Shown piece after piece: positions 7,568-18,034 of a stretch of 64,000 nt of DNA. This stretch comes from Corynebacterium macginleyi. GTDB lineage: Bacteria; Actinomycetota; Actinomycetes; Mycobacteriales; Mycobacteriaceae. The stretch is taken from contig NZ_REGE01000005.1 in the NCBI RefSeq assembly GCF_003688935.1, forward strand, positions 1 to 64,000. The letters run 5' to 3'. The translations under genes were made by a program, and so were the position numbers. Position 1 is the first letter of the stretch. Each line of letters opens with the position of its first letter. The notes beneath the pieces were generated by a model. It did no database searches, had not been told where the DNA came from, and worked only from the letters and a program-made list of their open reading frames with translations.

Positions 7568-8905
7568 TTAGCGCATGAAGGACGGCACATCGAGATCGTC
7601 GTCGCCATCGTCACCACGGCGCTGACTTGGCCGGGACAGACGGTAGTCTTCACGGCGGTCCTCGCGGAAGCGATCGGAGTTGGTAAAAAGTCCACTAGAC
7701 TCGCTGCGGCGCTCCTCCGGGTGGCGGTCATCGTAACGGCGCTCATCAGCGCGACGGTCCTCAGCCCCGCGAGCCTGGCCAGCGCGCGGCTCATAGGAAT
7801 GGCGCGGTGCGTAGTCATCGGCAGCGGACTGGGCAGACGCCGGGGTGGCAGAGGCCGGGGCGGCAAGGTTGCCGGCCTCGCGATCACGGTTCTCAAAAAG
7901 CGAGCCCGGCTTGCGCTGCTCGGGGGCGCCCTGTGCGGATGCCGCCTGGGCCGCGTTAGCCTCGGCATCGAAACCGGTGGCGATGATGGTGATGCGGATT
8001 TCATCGCCCAAGGTGTCATCAATGATAGTTCCAAAGATGAGGTTGACGTCTTCATCCGCACGTTCTTCGACCATCGAGGCTGCGGAGTTGACCTCGTGCA
8101 GCCCCAGGTCGGAACCGCCGGCGATGGACAGCAGCACGCCCTTGGCACCCTCCATCGTGGATTCCAACAGCGGCGAGTTGATGGCCTGCTCAGCGGCGGT
8201 CATGGCGCGGTTATCGCCCCGTGCGGAGCCGATGCCCATCAACGCGGAGCCTGCATCAGACATAACAGAACGAACGTCAGCAAAGTCGACGTTGATCATG
8301 CCTGGGATGGTAATCAGGTTGGTAATACCCTGGACACCATTGTGGAGGACCTCATCCGCTGCGCGGAAGGCCTCCACGATGGAAAGCTCCTCCCCACCGA
8401 GCTGCATCAGGCGATCATTTGGAATGACGATGAGGGTATCGCAGACCTCGCGCAGCTCTTCGATGCCGGCCATGGCCTGGCGAGTACGACGCGCGCCCTC
8501 GAATTTGAAGGGGCGGGTAACAACGCCCACGGTCAGCGCGCCCATTTTCTTCGCGATGGACGCCACAACGGGAGCGGCACCCGTACCGGTACCGCCGCCC
8601 TCGCCGGCGGTCACGAAGACCATATCAGAGCCCTGCAGGGCGTCTTCGATTTCGGACTTGTGGTCTTCCGCAGAGGTCTTGCCTACCTCAGGGTTGGCGC
8701 CTGCGCCCAAACCACGGGTGGCCTCGCGGCCGATGTCGAGCTTAGTATCGGCATCAGAAAAAATTAGCGCCTGGGAGTCGGTGTTAATAGCGACAAATTG
8801 AACGCCTTTCAGGCCTTCTTCGATCATGCGGTTAACGGCGTTGACGCCGCCGCCGCCGACACCGACGACCTTGATATCCGCGAGATTGTTATTAGAAGAG
8901 ATCAT
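7568..8905 (-). CDS. ftsZ: Cell division GTPase FtsZ
   Basis: Tubulin-like GTPase that forms the Z ring. From the ATG at 8905 it has 445 residues. It shows the nucleotide-binding glycines [17 protein letters not shown], the tubulin signature [16 protein letters not shown]7 loop sequence [11 protein letters not shown], and a long Arg/Asp/Glu-rich linker. The tail [11 protein letters not shown] is the SepF-binding peptide. The ATG at 8905 has an AAGGTGAG ribosome binding site about 10 bases upstream. A GTG 15 bases earlier would destroy that spacing. The gene is separated from ftsQ by a terminator, so it has its own promoter. Confidence 0.98.
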   Translation of the reverse strand: MISSNNNLADIKVVGVGGGGVNAVNRMIEEGLKGVQFVAINTDSQALIFSDADTKLDIGREATRGLGAGANPEVGKTSAEDHKSEIEDALQGSDMVFVTAGEGGGTGTGAAPVVASIAKKMGALTVGVVTRPFKFEGARRTRQAMAGIEELREVCDTLIVIPNDRLMQLGGEELSIVEAFRAADEVLHNGVQGITNLITIPGMINVDFADVRSVMSDAGSALMGIGSARGDNRAMTAAEQAINSPLLESTMEGAKGVLLSIAGGSDLGLHEVNSAASMVEERADEDVNLIFGTIIDDTLGDEIRITIIATGFDAEANAAQAASAQGAPEQRKPGSLFENRDREAGNLAAPASATPASAQSAADDYAPRHSYEPRAGQARGAEDRRADERRYDDRHPEERRSESSGLFTNSDRFREDRREDYRLSRPSQRRGDDGDDDLDVPSFMR

Positions 8906-9164
8906 GTGAGTAGGTCTCACCTTTCGCTACTTTAAGTCTGCACGTGCATTAAACGAGGGATGTATGCGCTTCACAAGTGTGAACCGCGTTCCACTCCATC
9001 TTTAACGACACAGCTGTAATTTTCATGCTCATTTTACGCGTGTCGGGACTCTCAAGTACCACTTTAGGGTTGCTGGCCTGCAGTTTTGCCTTCCACTTCA
9101 ACAACACTGATAGCAGCTGCGGAAAAAGATCAACGGCTCTGCCGCGCATACGATAGGGCGCAGT

Positions 9165-9200
9165 AAAAAAGGGACAAGTGCGAGTACTTTCTCTGTCCCC
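9165..9200 (-). terminator. Intrinsic terminator after ftsQ
   Basis: On the minus strand GGGACA and TGTCCC enclose a 17-base loop with an inner AAGT/ACTT pairing, followed directly by TTTTTT. It lies 16 bases after the ftsQ stop codon. The remaining gap up to ftsZ (8906-9164) holds no gene and should contain the ftsZ promoter and a long leader. Confidence 0.7.
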
Positions 9201-9215
9201 ACCGAGGGTTCCACC

Positions 9216-9887
9216 CTATCTGCGGGTAGTGACCAATTCGGGGTTGGAGATATTCCATTCTTGGCCGCCCATCTTCAGCACAGTCTCAAAAGCGCGGGCC
9301 TTATCGTCGTTATTTTCATCGCTGACACCCCAGAAAATACGGCGATCATCTTTGGTAATAAACTGCAAGGAATAGGAATCGGTGACCTCGAGGGTAGCGA
9401 CTTGGTGGCGCACCTCATCAGACAGCGCGGCGATGGCAGAGACCGCATCTTTGGCCGCAGTGGAGCCACTGTCGATGTCCCCGGTGAGTTCCACCGCACC
9501 TTCAGGCGGATCGGCGGAAATAAATTCCTGTCCCTTGTCATCGATGAGGTAGGTGGTGTCGTCCCTTTTCACAAAGGCGACGGCCTTGTGTTCCTGGACG
9601 GAGATGTTCAAAGTCGATGGCAGGTCGCGCGAGACCGTCACAGAATCCGCCCAGTCCAGGCTCGCAACGCCACGAGCCGCCTCGTGGGCGTCTACCCGCA
9701 AGAGGTTTTCGCCCTCAGAGACTCCTGCGGCCTCTCGCACCTGGGCAGCATCGAGTTGGTGTATGCCCTCAACCTCAAAGTTTTTCACCGTGAAGATGGG
9801 CACCGCCCACACCACGCCGCCCACCACCAGCACGAGGGCAAACAGGCCGCCGATGATGCCGAAAAAGACCTTCTTCGACACCCGCAC
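9216..9887 (-). CDS. ftsQ: Cell division protein FtsQ
   Basis: A 223-residue bitopic divisome protein. A short Arg/Lys N terminus precedes a membrane segment at about 8-31. A POTRA domain follows (FTVKNFEVEGIHQLDAAQVR ... ENLLRVDAHEAARGVASLDW ... VTVSRDLPSTLNISVQEHKA), then the FtsQ beta domain. It links FtsL to the divisome outside the membrane. The GTG start overlaps the murC stop (TAGTG), giving tight coupling. The protein is shorter in its cytoplasmic N terminus than mycobacterial FtsQ. Confidence 0.95.
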   Translation of the reverse strand: MRVSKKVFFGIIGGLFALVLVVGGVVWAVPIFTVKNFEVEGIHQLDAAQVREAAGVSEGENLLRVDAHEAARGVASLDWADSVTVSRDLPSTLNISVQEHKAVAFVKRDDTTYLIDDKGQEFISADPPEGAVELTGDIDSGSTAAKDAVSAIAALSDEVRHQVATLEVTDSYSLQFITKDDRRIFWGVSDENNDDKARAFETVLKMGGQEWNISNPELVTTRR

Positions 9888-11350
9888 TAGTGGGCCCGCA
9901 ATTCATCGAGGATTTCTGCGGCCACGAGGGTGATGGAACCGGCTCCGATGGTTAAGATAATATCCCCCGGCCGCGCAATGGAGACCACGTCTTTGGCCGC
10001 AGCGGAAAAGTCTGGCTCAAAGATAACCTCCATCTCATCTGGCATCTTCGTGGTGATAATGCGCGACGTAATGCCCTCAACGGGTTGTTCGCGGGCGCCG
10101 TAGATATCGAGTACGACGGCGGCATCGGCAAGCGCAAGCGCCTGCGCAAACTCGGCGTCGAATTCCATGGTGCGCGAGTACAGGTGTGGCTGGAAGCAGG
10201 CGATGACGCGCCCGCCATCGCCTTCCGCCGCAACCTTCGCGCGCGCCGCCCGCAGCACAGCAGCGACCTCGGTGGGATGGTGGGCATAATCGTCGAAGAC
10301 GCGGACGCTTCCCCCCTGCCAGTCCACGCTTCCCCGGTACTCAAAGCGGCGGCGCACTCCGCTGAAGTCCGCAAGACCCTCCGCGATGGTGCCGGGCTGA
10401 CCGCCGGATAGCACGCCAGCGATAAGCGCCGCCATGGAATTGAGCACCATGTGATGGCCGGGGATCTGCAGCTGGTAACTCACAGACTCTTCCACGCCGG
10501 GCAGGGAAAGCTGCACGGTACACGCCATGCCGGCGGCGGTGGTCTCCTCCGCCGTGAGCGTTGCGGCCAGCGGCACGGAGGTAGTGCGCGCCGTCTCTGC
10601 GCCACCATATCCAAGGACGTTGATACCGCGGCTCAATGCCTGCTCGCCGATCCTGGCCGCATGCTCGTCCTCCGCGCACACAACGAGGTAGCCGGTCTCC
10701 GGGGTGACCAAATCCGCGAAGTCCGCGAAGACCTTGAAGTAGGCTTCCGCGGAGTGGAAATAATCAAGGTGATCCGGCTCCACGTTGGTGATAACGGCGA
10801 TATCGGGGCTATAGCGCAGGAGCGAGGCATCGGATTCGTCGGCCTCTGCGACGAAGGCCTCGCCGGTACCGCTGTGCGCATTGGTTCCGGCGCGGTTGAG
10901 TTGACCGCCGATGGCAAAAGAGGGATCCAAACCCGCGTGTTGCATGGCACTGACCACCATCGATGTCGTCGAGGTCTTGCCGTGCGTGCCCGCCAACAGC
11001 ACCTGGGTGTGGCCCTCCATCAGCGCGGCAAGCAGGTCCGAGCGGCGGATGAGCGGAATATTATTCTCCCGCGCGGCGAGGAGCTCCGGGTTATCCTGCG
11101 GAATCGCCGCGAAGGACGTCACGACGGTGGTAGGCAGCTCACCAGACAACTTGAGGTTTTCCGCGTGGTGTCCAATGGCCACCTGTGCTCCCATAGAGCG
11201 CAGTACCTCCACCGGGGTGGAATCCTTCACATCGGACCCGGTGACGACGGCGCCACGGGCAACGAGGATGCGGGCAAGACCCGACATCCCAGAACCCCCG
11301 ATGCCAATGAGGTGGACGCGGCTGAGATCGTAGTGTGCGGGATCGGTCAT
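9887..11350 (-). CDS. murC: UDP-N-acetylmuramate--L-alanine ligase
   Basis: A 487-residue Mur ligase adding L-alanine to UDP-MurNAc, the first peptide step of peptidoglycan synthesis in the cytoplasm. The N-terminal Rossmann domain begins [20 protein letters not shown]. The ATP loop is [14 protein letters not shown] (about 118-131). Central motifs are EADESDASL and [10 protein letters not shown]. The C-terminal domain has RRFEYRG and [14 protein letters not shown]. Length is normal. The start follows the murG stop without a gap. Confidence 0.98.
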   Translation of the reverse strand: MTDPAHYDLSRVHLIGIGGSGMSGLARILVARGAVVTGSDVKDSTPVEVLRSMGAQVAIGHHAENLKLSGELPTTVVTSFAAIPQDNPELLAARENNIPLIRRSDLLAALMEGHTQVLLAGTHGKTSTTSMVVSAMQHAGLDPSFAIGGQLNRAGTNAHSGTGEAFVAEADESDASLLRYSPDIAVITNVEPDHLDYFHSAEAYFKVFADFADLVTPETGYLVVCAEDEHAARIGEQALSRGINVLGYGGAETARTTSVPLAATLTAEETTAAGMACTVQLSLPGVEESVSYQLQIPGHHMVLNSMAALIAGVLSGGQPGTIAEGLADFSGVRRRFEYRGSVDWQGGSVRVFDDYAHHPTEVAAVLRAARAKVAAEGDGGRVIACFQPHLYSRTMEFDAEFAQALALADAAVVLDIYGAREQPVEGITSRIITTKMPDEMEVIFEPDFSAAAKDVVSIARPGDIILTIGAGSITLVAAEILDELRAH

Positions 11351-12460
11351 TTACTTATCCTTCTTTCCTACCTGCAGTTCTGCCTCCTGCACACGATTAG
11401 CGATGCGGTCAGCGATGATATGTGCCGCATCCCCCGCCGTGGACTGGGCAGCCGCCTGCGTCATGGCTTTCAGGCGCTCTGGATCATCGAGGATCGCGCG
11501 GACCTCTTCGATGAGGCGATCGGCATCCAATTCCGCATCGGGAATCTGCACGGCGGCGCCGGCTTCTACCATTTCACGCGAGTTCAACGCTTGCTCGCCG
11601 TTGCCGTGGGGCAGCGGAATATAGATCGCGGGAAGACCCGCAGCGGAGACCTCAGCCACCGTCATCGCGCCCGAACGGCACACCACGAGGTCCGCTGCGG
11701 CCAGCGCACCGGCCATATCATCGATGTACGGCAACGCGGCGTAGTTCGGGTGTGGCTCGGGTGGATCGTTTTTCTTGCCATATGCATGCAGGAGCTGGAA
11801 GTCTTTCGTAAGGTCCCCCGCTGCGCCCGCCACGGCGCCATTGATGCTGGAGGCCCCCTGGGAACCGCCAGTAATCAAGATGGTGGGAAGCTGCGCCAAG
11901 TCCCACTTCGCGCGAGCATCCGCGGCGGCATTTCCGTTCTTGTCCGCAGCATCCGCGGCCAGGCTGGGGCGCACTGGGATGCCGATGACCTCACCCTCCA
12001 TGCCGGAATTGGCATGGGCGTTGAGGCCGATGCCGCCGAGCTTGACGCCCAGCTTATTGGCCATGCCTGCCAGGGCATTGGTCTCGAGGACGTAAAAAGG
12101 AATGCCTAAGGTCTTTGCCGCGATATAGGCAGGCCCAGAGACATAACCGCCGGTACCGAAGACGACATCGGCCTCCACCTCTTTTAAGACCTTCCGCGCC
12201 TGGTAAACGGACCGCGTGAGTTTGACAGGCAGCTTAGCCAGGTTGATATTGACCTTGCGAGGAATCGGCACGGGGGTAATCAGGCGTAGGTCCACACCGC
12301 GGGTGGGGATGATATCGCTTTCTAACCCTTTTTCTGTCCCTAATGCAGTAATCCGAGCGCCGTAGCGCTCGCGCAGAGCTTCACCGACGGCAAGAGCGGG
12401 CTCAATATGTCCTGCAGTGCCGCCACCTGCAAGGACGACGGAAAATGGCGTGGAAGTCAT
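11351..12460 (-). CDS. murG: Lipid II-forming GlcNAc transferase MurG
   Basis: A 369-residue GT28 enzyme transferring GlcNAc from UDP-GlcNAc to lipid I on the inner membrane face. The N-terminal glycine loop is VVLAGGGTAGHIEPALAVGE. The donor-binding half has TILITGGSQGASSINGAV and IPLPHGNGEQALNSREMVEA, including the Q/N residues that contact UDP-GlcNAc. Length fits the family. It lies between ftsW and murC with 20- and 0-base gaps. Confidence 0.98.
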   Translation of the reverse strand: MTSTPFSVVLAGGGTAGHIEPALAVGEALRERYGARITALGTEKGLESDIIPTRGVDLRLITPVPIPRKVNINLAKLPVKLTRSVYQARKVLKEVEADVVFGTGGYVSGPAYIAAKTLGIPFYVLETNALAGMANKLGVKLGGIGLNAHANSGMEGEVIGIPVRPSLAADAADKNGNAAADARAKWDLAQLPTILITGGSQGASSINGAVAGAAGDLTKDFQLLHAYGKKNDPPEPHPNYAALPYIDDMAGALAAADLVVCRSGAMTVAEVSAAGLPAIYIPLPHGNGEQALNSREMVEAGAAVQIPDAELDADRLIEEVRAILDDPERLKAMTQAAAQSTAGDAAHIIADRIANRVQEAELQVGKKDK

Positions 12461-12480
12461 AGCCTAAAGGCTACCAGCGC

Positions 12481-13899
12481 CTACTGCCACGGACGGTTCT
12501 CGGCGCGCGGATATCTCCGCCCACTTCCGGTCACCGGGCGGCCATAGCGGGCGTCGCGCGCCCGCGGACTAACCTCCCGCGGCCGGGAGTGCCGGGGTTG
12601 GGAATGCCGACCCCGCGATTTCTGCTTCCCCGCCGCTGGCGGCTGCGGCTCACCGATAAGAAAGAGGCGATCAAACAGCGGGCGTCCGAAGTTCTGCATG
12701 GCAGAAATCTGCATAGGCTCGTGGCGCGCCACATTGCACAAAATGCCCATCGAACCGATCGTGATAATCGCGGCGGTACCACCCGCAGAAATCATCGGCA
12801 GCTGAATACCAGTCACCGGCAGCACACCAATGACATAGGAGATATTGATAAACGCCTGGGTCACCACACCGATGGTCAGCGTCGCGGCAAGCAGGGATTG
12901 ATATTGGTTCTGTGCGCGAGTCGCGGTGCGCAGCCCTATGTAGCCCAAGGCAGCGAATAAAAAGATCACCAGCGCGCCGCCCCACAGGCCGAGCTCCTCG
13001 CCCACGATGGCAAAGATGAAGTCATTCTTGGCTTCTGGCAGGTAGAACCATTTGGCGCGCGATTGGCCGAGACCAACGCCCCAGAAGCCGCCATCAGCAA
13101 GCGAAAGAAAGCCCTGGTAAGACTGAAAACCCGTGCCCTCGGTATCGGAAATATTGCCAAGGAGAGCATCGAAATAGGTATGGAAACGGTGGGAGCGGAA
13201 GCCACCGATGAAAAAGACTGCGAGGAGCCCCAGCGCACAGAGGATGCCGATGACAATGGGCACCCGCCTATTCACGCCGGCGAAAATAAGCGTAAAGACC
13301 ACGACGGTCGCGAAGGACAAGGCCATGCCCAAGTCGCCTTGTCCCACTATGAGCAGAAACATCACGCCCGCGATAAGTGAATACATCATGAACGGGTCCG
13401 ATAGTTTGAGGGACTGGTGTTGCTTATCAGCCAGGACAGAGGCACCGAACATTCCTACCGTGATGCGCGCAAGCTCGGAGGGCTGCAGGGAAATCGGGCC
13501 AATATAAATCCACGATTGGGACCCCACCTCCGCGCGGCCGGTACCAATGCCGGGAATGAGCACCGCGATCAACAGCAGAATGGAAAGCATCAATAGCCAC
13601 GGGATAAATTTGCGCAGCGTATGCGGGGAAACTTTCAGGCCGAGCCAAAATGCAACCAACCCGAAAATGACCAGGCCGGTTTGCCGCAGCGCCTGGTTCC
13701 ACACGCCGCCATCTTCTGTCAGCGACGTGGCCATGGAGGAGGAAAAGACCATGACCACGCCGATACCGATGAGCAGGAAGATAATCAGACGCAGCAGCTG
13801 ATAATCTAGCCCGGCCTGCTGGCGGGCTTGTTCGCGCACGTCACTAATTCGCTGGCGCAAGCTCGTCGAGCGGCGCCGGTGCGGGGAGGTGGCCGTCAT
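12481..13899 (-). CDS. ftsW: SEDS peptidoglycan polymerase FtsW
   Basis: A 472-residue SEDS-family glycosyltransferase with about ten membrane segments that polymerises septal glycan with FtsI. Signatures include GIGVVMVFSSSMATSL, LQPSELARITVGMF, GQGDLGMALSFATVV and NISYVIGVLPVTGIQLPMIS. The N terminus (about 1-35) and the C terminus (about 405-472) are Arg/Ser/Pro-rich cytoplasmic tails, typical of actinobacterial FtsW. It is transcribed between murD and murG. Confidence 0.97.
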   Translation of the reverse strand: MTATSPHRRRSTSLRQRISDVREQARQQAGLDYQLLRLIIFLLIGIGVVMVFSSSMATSLTEDGGVWNQALRQTGLVIFGLVAFWLGLKVSPHTLRKFIPWLLMLSILLLIAVLIPGIGTGRAEVGSQSWIYIGPISLQPSELARITVGMFGASVLADKQHQSLKLSDPFMMYSLIAGVMFLLIVGQGDLGMALSFATVVVFTLIFAGVNRRVPIVIGILCALGLLAVFFIGGFRSHRFHTYFDALLGNISDTEGTGFQSYQGFLSLADGGFWGVGLGQSRAKWFYLPEAKNDFIFAIVGEELGLWGGALVIFLFAALGYIGLRTATRAQNQYQSLLAATLTIGVVTQAFINISYVIGVLPVTGIQLPMISAGGTAAIITIGSMGILCNVARHEPMQISAMQNFGRPLFDRLFLIGEPQPPAAGKQKSRGRHSQPRHSRPREVSPRARDARYGRPVTGSGRRYPRAENRPWQ

Positions 13900-13922
13900 G
13901 AAGTCTCCTAATTAAAAAAGGC

Positions 13923-15320
13923 CTACTGCGCACAGGCAATTTTGCGCGCCGCTGCGGCAAACACATCACCGCGTTGGGCCATTCCGGTGTACATATCCAA
14001 AGATGCCGCAGCCGGGGCCAGGAGGACAGTATCGCCTGCCTTGGCGTGTTGCACGGCGGCGCGAACGGCAGAGTCCATAGCCACCTCCGGGTCGGTATCC
14101 TCAATGAGCTCCACCGGGGTATGCGGGGCGTGGCGCGCGAGCGCTGCAGCGATAATACTCTTATCGATGCCCATCAGCACTGCAGCCTTCAACCGCGCGG
14201 CGTGGGTGGCGATGAGCTCATCCACGTCCGCCCCCTTGAGTTGTCCCCCGGCGATCCAGATAACGGAATCGTACCCTCCCAGGGCGGCATCAGCCGCGTG
14301 CGGGTTGGTAGCCTTGGAATTGTCGATATAGGACACCCCACCGTGCTCGTGGACCACGGCGCCGCGGTGCCCGGCCACCGCGTAGGCGGCTAAACCTTCC
14401 TGAATGGCGGCGGGGCTTGCACCCGCCAAGCAGGCCACGCTCGCGGCCGCCGCCGCATCGAGGACTCCCGCAAGACCGGCCGGCTCTATGCCCTCGGCGG
14501 CGCCCAGATCTAGGGCTTGCCCGCCGCCTAACCTAGATACCAAGCGCCCGGCGCTCACCCCAACCTCACCGGAAGCTGGCTCACCGGCGGTAAAGCCGTA
14601 TACGCCATCGATCCCCTCGACATAGCGGCCCGCCACGGCATCATCCCTGCCCACGACGGCGCAGGTGCCGTGCAAGGCCTTGGCCTTGGCGCGGGCATAG
14701 GCATCAAAGGATCCGTGCCAATCCAGGTGGTCTTCAGCCACGTTGAGCAGCACTCCCACATCAGGACGAAGCTCACTGGACCAATGCAACTGGAACGAGG
14801 ACAGCTCGGCGCACAAGACATCTACCCGCGAGGTTGCGGTGAGGGCATCAAAAAGCGACACCCCAATATTGCCCACGGCCTGGGCACGCAGTCCGCTACG
14901 GGGGGTATCGGCCTGCATGATTTGAGTCAGCATCCCCGTGGTGGTGGTCTTACCATTCGTTCCGGTGACAACGAGCCAGATGCGCGGTGGGCCAAAAACC
15001 TCGGCGCGGTCGAGGCGATAAGCCAACTCCACATCGCCGATGACCTCCACGCCCGCGGCCTGGAAAGAGTGTAGGAGTACGGAATCGGGACGCCAGCCCG
15101 GCGAGGTCACCACCAGGTCATATTCGCCCGGAACTACGACGTTGGCAGATACCGTCGCCACGCGAAAATCTTCCGCCACGTTTGCTAGGGCCGCAGCATT
15201 GGAATCAGCGACGGTAGTATCCACGCCGAGGTGCGCGAGCATCGCCACGCACCCGCGGCCCGCGATCCCCGCGCCTGCGACAAGTACGCGCCCACGCAGA
15301 AAAGGTGGAAGCTCAGCCAT
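13923..15320 (-). CDS. murD: UDP-MurNAc-L-Ala--D-glutamate ligase
   Basis: A 465-residue Mur ligase adding D-glutamate. The Rossmann-like start is VLVAGAGIAGRGCVAMLAHL. The ATP loop is VVTGTNGKTTTTGMLTQI (about 113-130). Further motifs are NVAEDHLDWHGSFDAY, YIDNSKATNPHAADAAL and the C-terminal LLAPAAASLDMYTG (family LSPACASFD; Cys replaced by Ala). Length is normal. It lies between mraY and ftsW. Confidence 0.97.
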   Translation of the reverse strand: MAELPPFLRGRVLVAGAGIAGRGCVAMLAHLGVDTTVADSNAAALANVAEDFRVATVSANVVVPGEYDLVVTSPGWRPDSVLLHSFQAAGVEVIGDVELAYRLDRAEVFGPPRIWLVVTGTNGKTTTTGMLTQIMQADTPRSGLRAQAVGNIGVSLFDALTATSRVDVLCAELSSFQLHWSSELRPDVGVLLNVAEDHLDWHGSFDAYARAKAKALHGTCAVVGRDDAVAGRYVEGIDGVYGFTAGEPASGEVGVSAGRLVSRLGGGQALDLGAAEGIEPAGLAGVLDAAAAASVACLAGASPAAIQEGLAAYAVAGHRGAVVHEHGGVSYIDNSKATNPHAADAALGGYDSVIWIAGGQLKGADVDELIATHAARLKAAVLMGIDKSIIAAALARHAPHTPVELIEDTDPEVAMDSAVRAAVQHAKAGDTVLLAPAAASLDMYTGMAQRGDVFAAAARKIACAQ

Positions 15321-15359
15321 GATGAGTGCCTCAATTCTTAAATATCTGGTGCCTGAGCA

Positions 15360-16472
15360 CTATTTCAGGTTTCCGAAGCTGACTGCGGAGAGCCAATCGC
15401 CGTAGAAGATGCAGATGCCCGCCATCGCGGCCATCGCACTCAGCAGCCAGAAGCGCGTCACCACTGCGGTTTCGGCCCAGCCGCCGTTTTCAAAGTGGTG
15501 GTGGATGGGCGCCATGCGGAAAAAGCGCTTGCCTGACGTGCGGAAGACGACGATCTGAATAACCACGGAGACCGTCTCTATAACGAAGATTCCACCGATA
15601 ACGATCATCAGCAACTCAGTGCGGGTAGTCACAGAAAGGCCGGCGACAAGGCCGCCGAGCGCAAGCGAACCAGTATCGCCCATGAATATTTTCGCCGGCG
15701 CGGCATTCCACCACAGGAAGCCCAGGCACCCGCCCAGACCAGCGGCTGCGAGAACAGCGAGGTCCAAAGGATCGCGGACCTCGTAGCAGCCGGCCGCCGG
15801 GGAAATGGAGCACGAGTTGCGGAACTGCCAGAAGCTAATGAGGGTATAAGCACCCATCACCATAGCGGTGGTACCAGCGGCAAGGCCATCTAGTCCATCA
15901 GCCAGGTTGACAGCATTCGACCATGCGGCGATAAGCAGGTACAAAAAGACCAACACGAGGATCGTGCCGATAACAGCACCGCCGACGGCTATATCAAAGG
16001 TATCGAAATCACGAACGAAGGACAGGTTTGTTGAGGCCGGGGTCAGCCCGTTGGCATCCGGGAATTGAAGGGCGAGAATACCGAAAATAAGCGCAATGGC
16101 CAGTTGGCCTACCAGCTTGGCGGTTTTATTAAGGCCGAGGTTGCGTTTTTTAAAGAGCTTAATGAAATCATCCGCAAAGCCCAGGCCACCGAGTCCCATG
16201 GTCAAGAAGTAGACCAATAGCCCCGAGGGGCTAAATCCGCCGTTGCCCGTCGCGCGTGCATAGATCCCAACTATAAGGTAGGCCACCGTTATGGCCAGCA
16301 AAATCGCCAGACCGCCCATCGTGGGGGTGCCCCGCTTCCGCAGGTGGAGTTGCGGGCCGTCCTCGCGGATTTCTTGGCCTTTTCCGACACCAGAAAAATA
16401 CCGAACCAAAACCGGGGTGGTAAAAATCGCGATGAGGAAACTGACGACGCCCGCGATGATGATCTGAGTCAT
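15360..16472 (-). CDS. mraY: Phospho-MurNAc-pentapeptide transferase MraY
   Basis: A 370-residue polytopic enzyme (about ten membrane helices) making lipid I from undecaprenyl phosphate. Key motifs are [17 protein letters not shown] with the catalytic aspartate pair, [27 protein letters not shown] and the histidine cluster [16 protein letters not shown]. The start ATG at 16472 follows an AGGAGAAAG ribosome binding site just after murF. Confidence 0.98.
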   Translation of the reverse strand: MTQIIIAGVVSFLIAIFTTPVLVRYFSGVGKGQEIREDGPQLHLRKRGTPTMGGLAILLAITVAYLIVGIYARATGNGGFSPSGLLVYFLTMGLGGLGFADDFIKLFKKRNLGLNKTAKLVGQLAIALIFGILALQFPDANGLTPASTNLSFVRDFDTFDIAVGGAVIGTILVLVFLYLLIAAWSNAVNLADGLDGLAAGTTAMVMGAYTLISFWQFRNSCSISPAAGCYEVRDPLDLAVLAAAGLGGCLGFLWWNAAPAKIFMGDTGSLALGGLVAGLSVTTRTELLMIVIGGIFVIETVSVVIQIVVFRTSGKRFFRMAPIHHHFENGGWAETAVVTRFWLLSAMAAMAGICIFYGDWLSAVSFGNLK

Positions 16473-16502
16473 TGCTAGAGATCTTTCTCCTTGAGATGGT
16501 GA

Positions 16503-18032
16503 CTAACGGCGATTGAGCTTTTCTGCCACGCGCCACAGGCGCTGGGCATTCGAAGATTTCACGAGGACGACGTCCTTAGCCGAACGCGCGGACCAGTCCT
16601 CTACCCCGGCAGGGGCTACCCGCAGGATATTTTCCACGGCCGCCGTCGCGGCCTCAATATCGGGGCAAAGTTCGGTCTGGATGCCGTGCGCGTGAGCGGC
16701 CTCCGCCATGGCTATGGTATTCGCTCCTTGTCCTACTGCGACTAGGTGGTCCACATGGTATTTAGAGAGTACCGAACCTAACATGCGGTGAGCTTCGACA
16801 GCCTCACCGCCGAGCTCGCCCATCTCCCCGAGCACCGCGATGGAGCGGGCATCGGGGCGGCCGGCGGAAGTATAGGCCAAAGCAGCAATCGCGGCGTGCA
16901 TCGAATCCGGGTTGGCATTATAGGAGTCATCGATAACGGTGAGACCATCGCGGCGGGTCCGCACGTCCATGCGATGCGCCGAGCTCGTCTGGTGCCCGCT
17001 CAGCGCCCGAGCCACAACCGCGGGATCCACACCCGATTCAATGGCCGCAGCGGCCGCAGCCATGGCGTTGGAAACCTGGTGCTTGCCAAAGACCTGCAGC
17101 TTAATCTCCATCGGTGGCACGGCTGGGGCGTGAAAGGTAAAGGATGGGCGGGCGACATCATCAAGCTCAATATCCGTGGCATAGTACTGCGCGTCCGCGG
17201 CATGCGGGCGGCTGGCGGAATAAAATACCACCTTCGCCTGGGTTCGCGGCGCCATGGAAGCCACGAAAGGATCATCCGCATTGAGTACCGCTACCCCGCC
17301 GTCTGCTGCGGCGGGAAGAGCCTCAATGAGCTCGCCTTTGGCCAGGGCGATATTTTCTCGCGAACCGAACTCACCCAGATGCGCGGTGCCTACGTTGAGC
17401 ACCACACCCACCGTAGGAGCCGTAATCTCCGTCAGGTGGCGAATATGGCCGATGCCGCGCGCGGACATTTCCGCTACCAGGAAACGGGTGTGCTCATCGC
17501 AGCGCAGGGCGGTATAGGGAAGGCCTACCTCGTTATTGAAGGAGCCGAGAGGAGCCACGGTTTCGCCCTCGGCGCGAAAAATGGTGGCCAACAAATCCTT
17601 TGTAGAGGTCTTACCCGCGGAGCCGGTAACGCCGACAATATCTAGGCCTTGCTCCGCTGCGAGGCGGGAAGTCACCTCGCGTGCCAGATCAGATAAAGCC
17701 CCAATCACAGCGGCGGCAGAGCCATCCTCATCGTTGGCATAAATATCTGCATTTGCAGAATCACCGGTTACGCGGCCTTGGGGCTCAAGGACTACCGCCG
17801 GTACCCCCACCGGCCGAGCGGCTAGCACAGCCACGGCGCCTTGTTCGATGGCCTTTTTAGCGAAGTCATGGCCATCGACGCGGGCACCAGGCAGGGCTAC
17901 GAACAGGCTGCCGCTGGTGACCTTGCGCGAATCAAACTCCACGAAACCGGTTACGCGCCTATCGGGATCATCTACGCTATCCAGCCTACCGCCGGTTATC
18001 GCGGCGATATCTCCAATAGAAAGTGGAATCAT
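16503..18032 (-). CDS. murF: UDP-MurNAc-tripeptide--D-Ala-D-Ala ligase
   Basis: A 509-residue Mur ligase adding D-Ala-D-Ala. The N-terminal substrate domain has GFVEFDSRKVTSGSLFVALP. The ATP loop is VGVTGSAGKTSTKDLLATI. Later motifs are NVGTAHLGEFGSRENIALAK, VLNADDP and IDDSYNANPDSM. It starts 2 bases after the murE stop, so the pair is coupled. Confidence 0.97.
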   Translation of the reverse strand: MIPLSIGDIAAITGGRLDSVDDPDRRVTGFVEFDSRKVTSGSLFVALPGARVDGHDFAKKAIEQGAVAVLAARPVGVPAVVLEPQGRVTGDSANADIYANDEDGSAAAVIGALSDLAREVTSRLAAEQGLDIVGVTGSAGKTSTKDLLATIFRAEGETVAPLGSFNNEVGLPYTALRCDEHTRFLVAEMSARGIGHIRHLTEITAPTVGVVLNVGTAHLGEFGSRENIALAKGELIEALPAAADGGVAVLNADDPFVASMAPRTQAKVVFYSASRPHAADAQYYATDIELDDVARPSFTFHAPAVPPMEIKLQVFGKHQVSNAMAAAAAAIESGVDPAVVARALSGHQTSSAHRMDVRTRRDGLTVIDDSYNANPDSMHAAIAALAYTSAGRPDARSIAVLGEMGELGGEAVEAHRMLGSVLSKYHVDHLVAVGQGANTIAMAEAAHAHGIQTELCPDIEAATAAVENILRVAPAGVEDWSARSAKDVVLVKSSNAQRLWRVAEKLNRR

Positions 18033-18034
18033 TG

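Noticed and set aside
7562-8801. Long plus-strand open frames (401 and 318 residues) opposite ftsZ.
   Set aside because: They are antisense shadows of the GC-rich ftsZ gene with no domains; ftsZ is unambiguous.
10451-12109. A 552-residue plus-strand frame opposite murC and murG.
   Set aside because: Composition is Arg/His/Gly-rich, as expected from antisense reading of GC-rich genes, and both Mur enzymes are complete.
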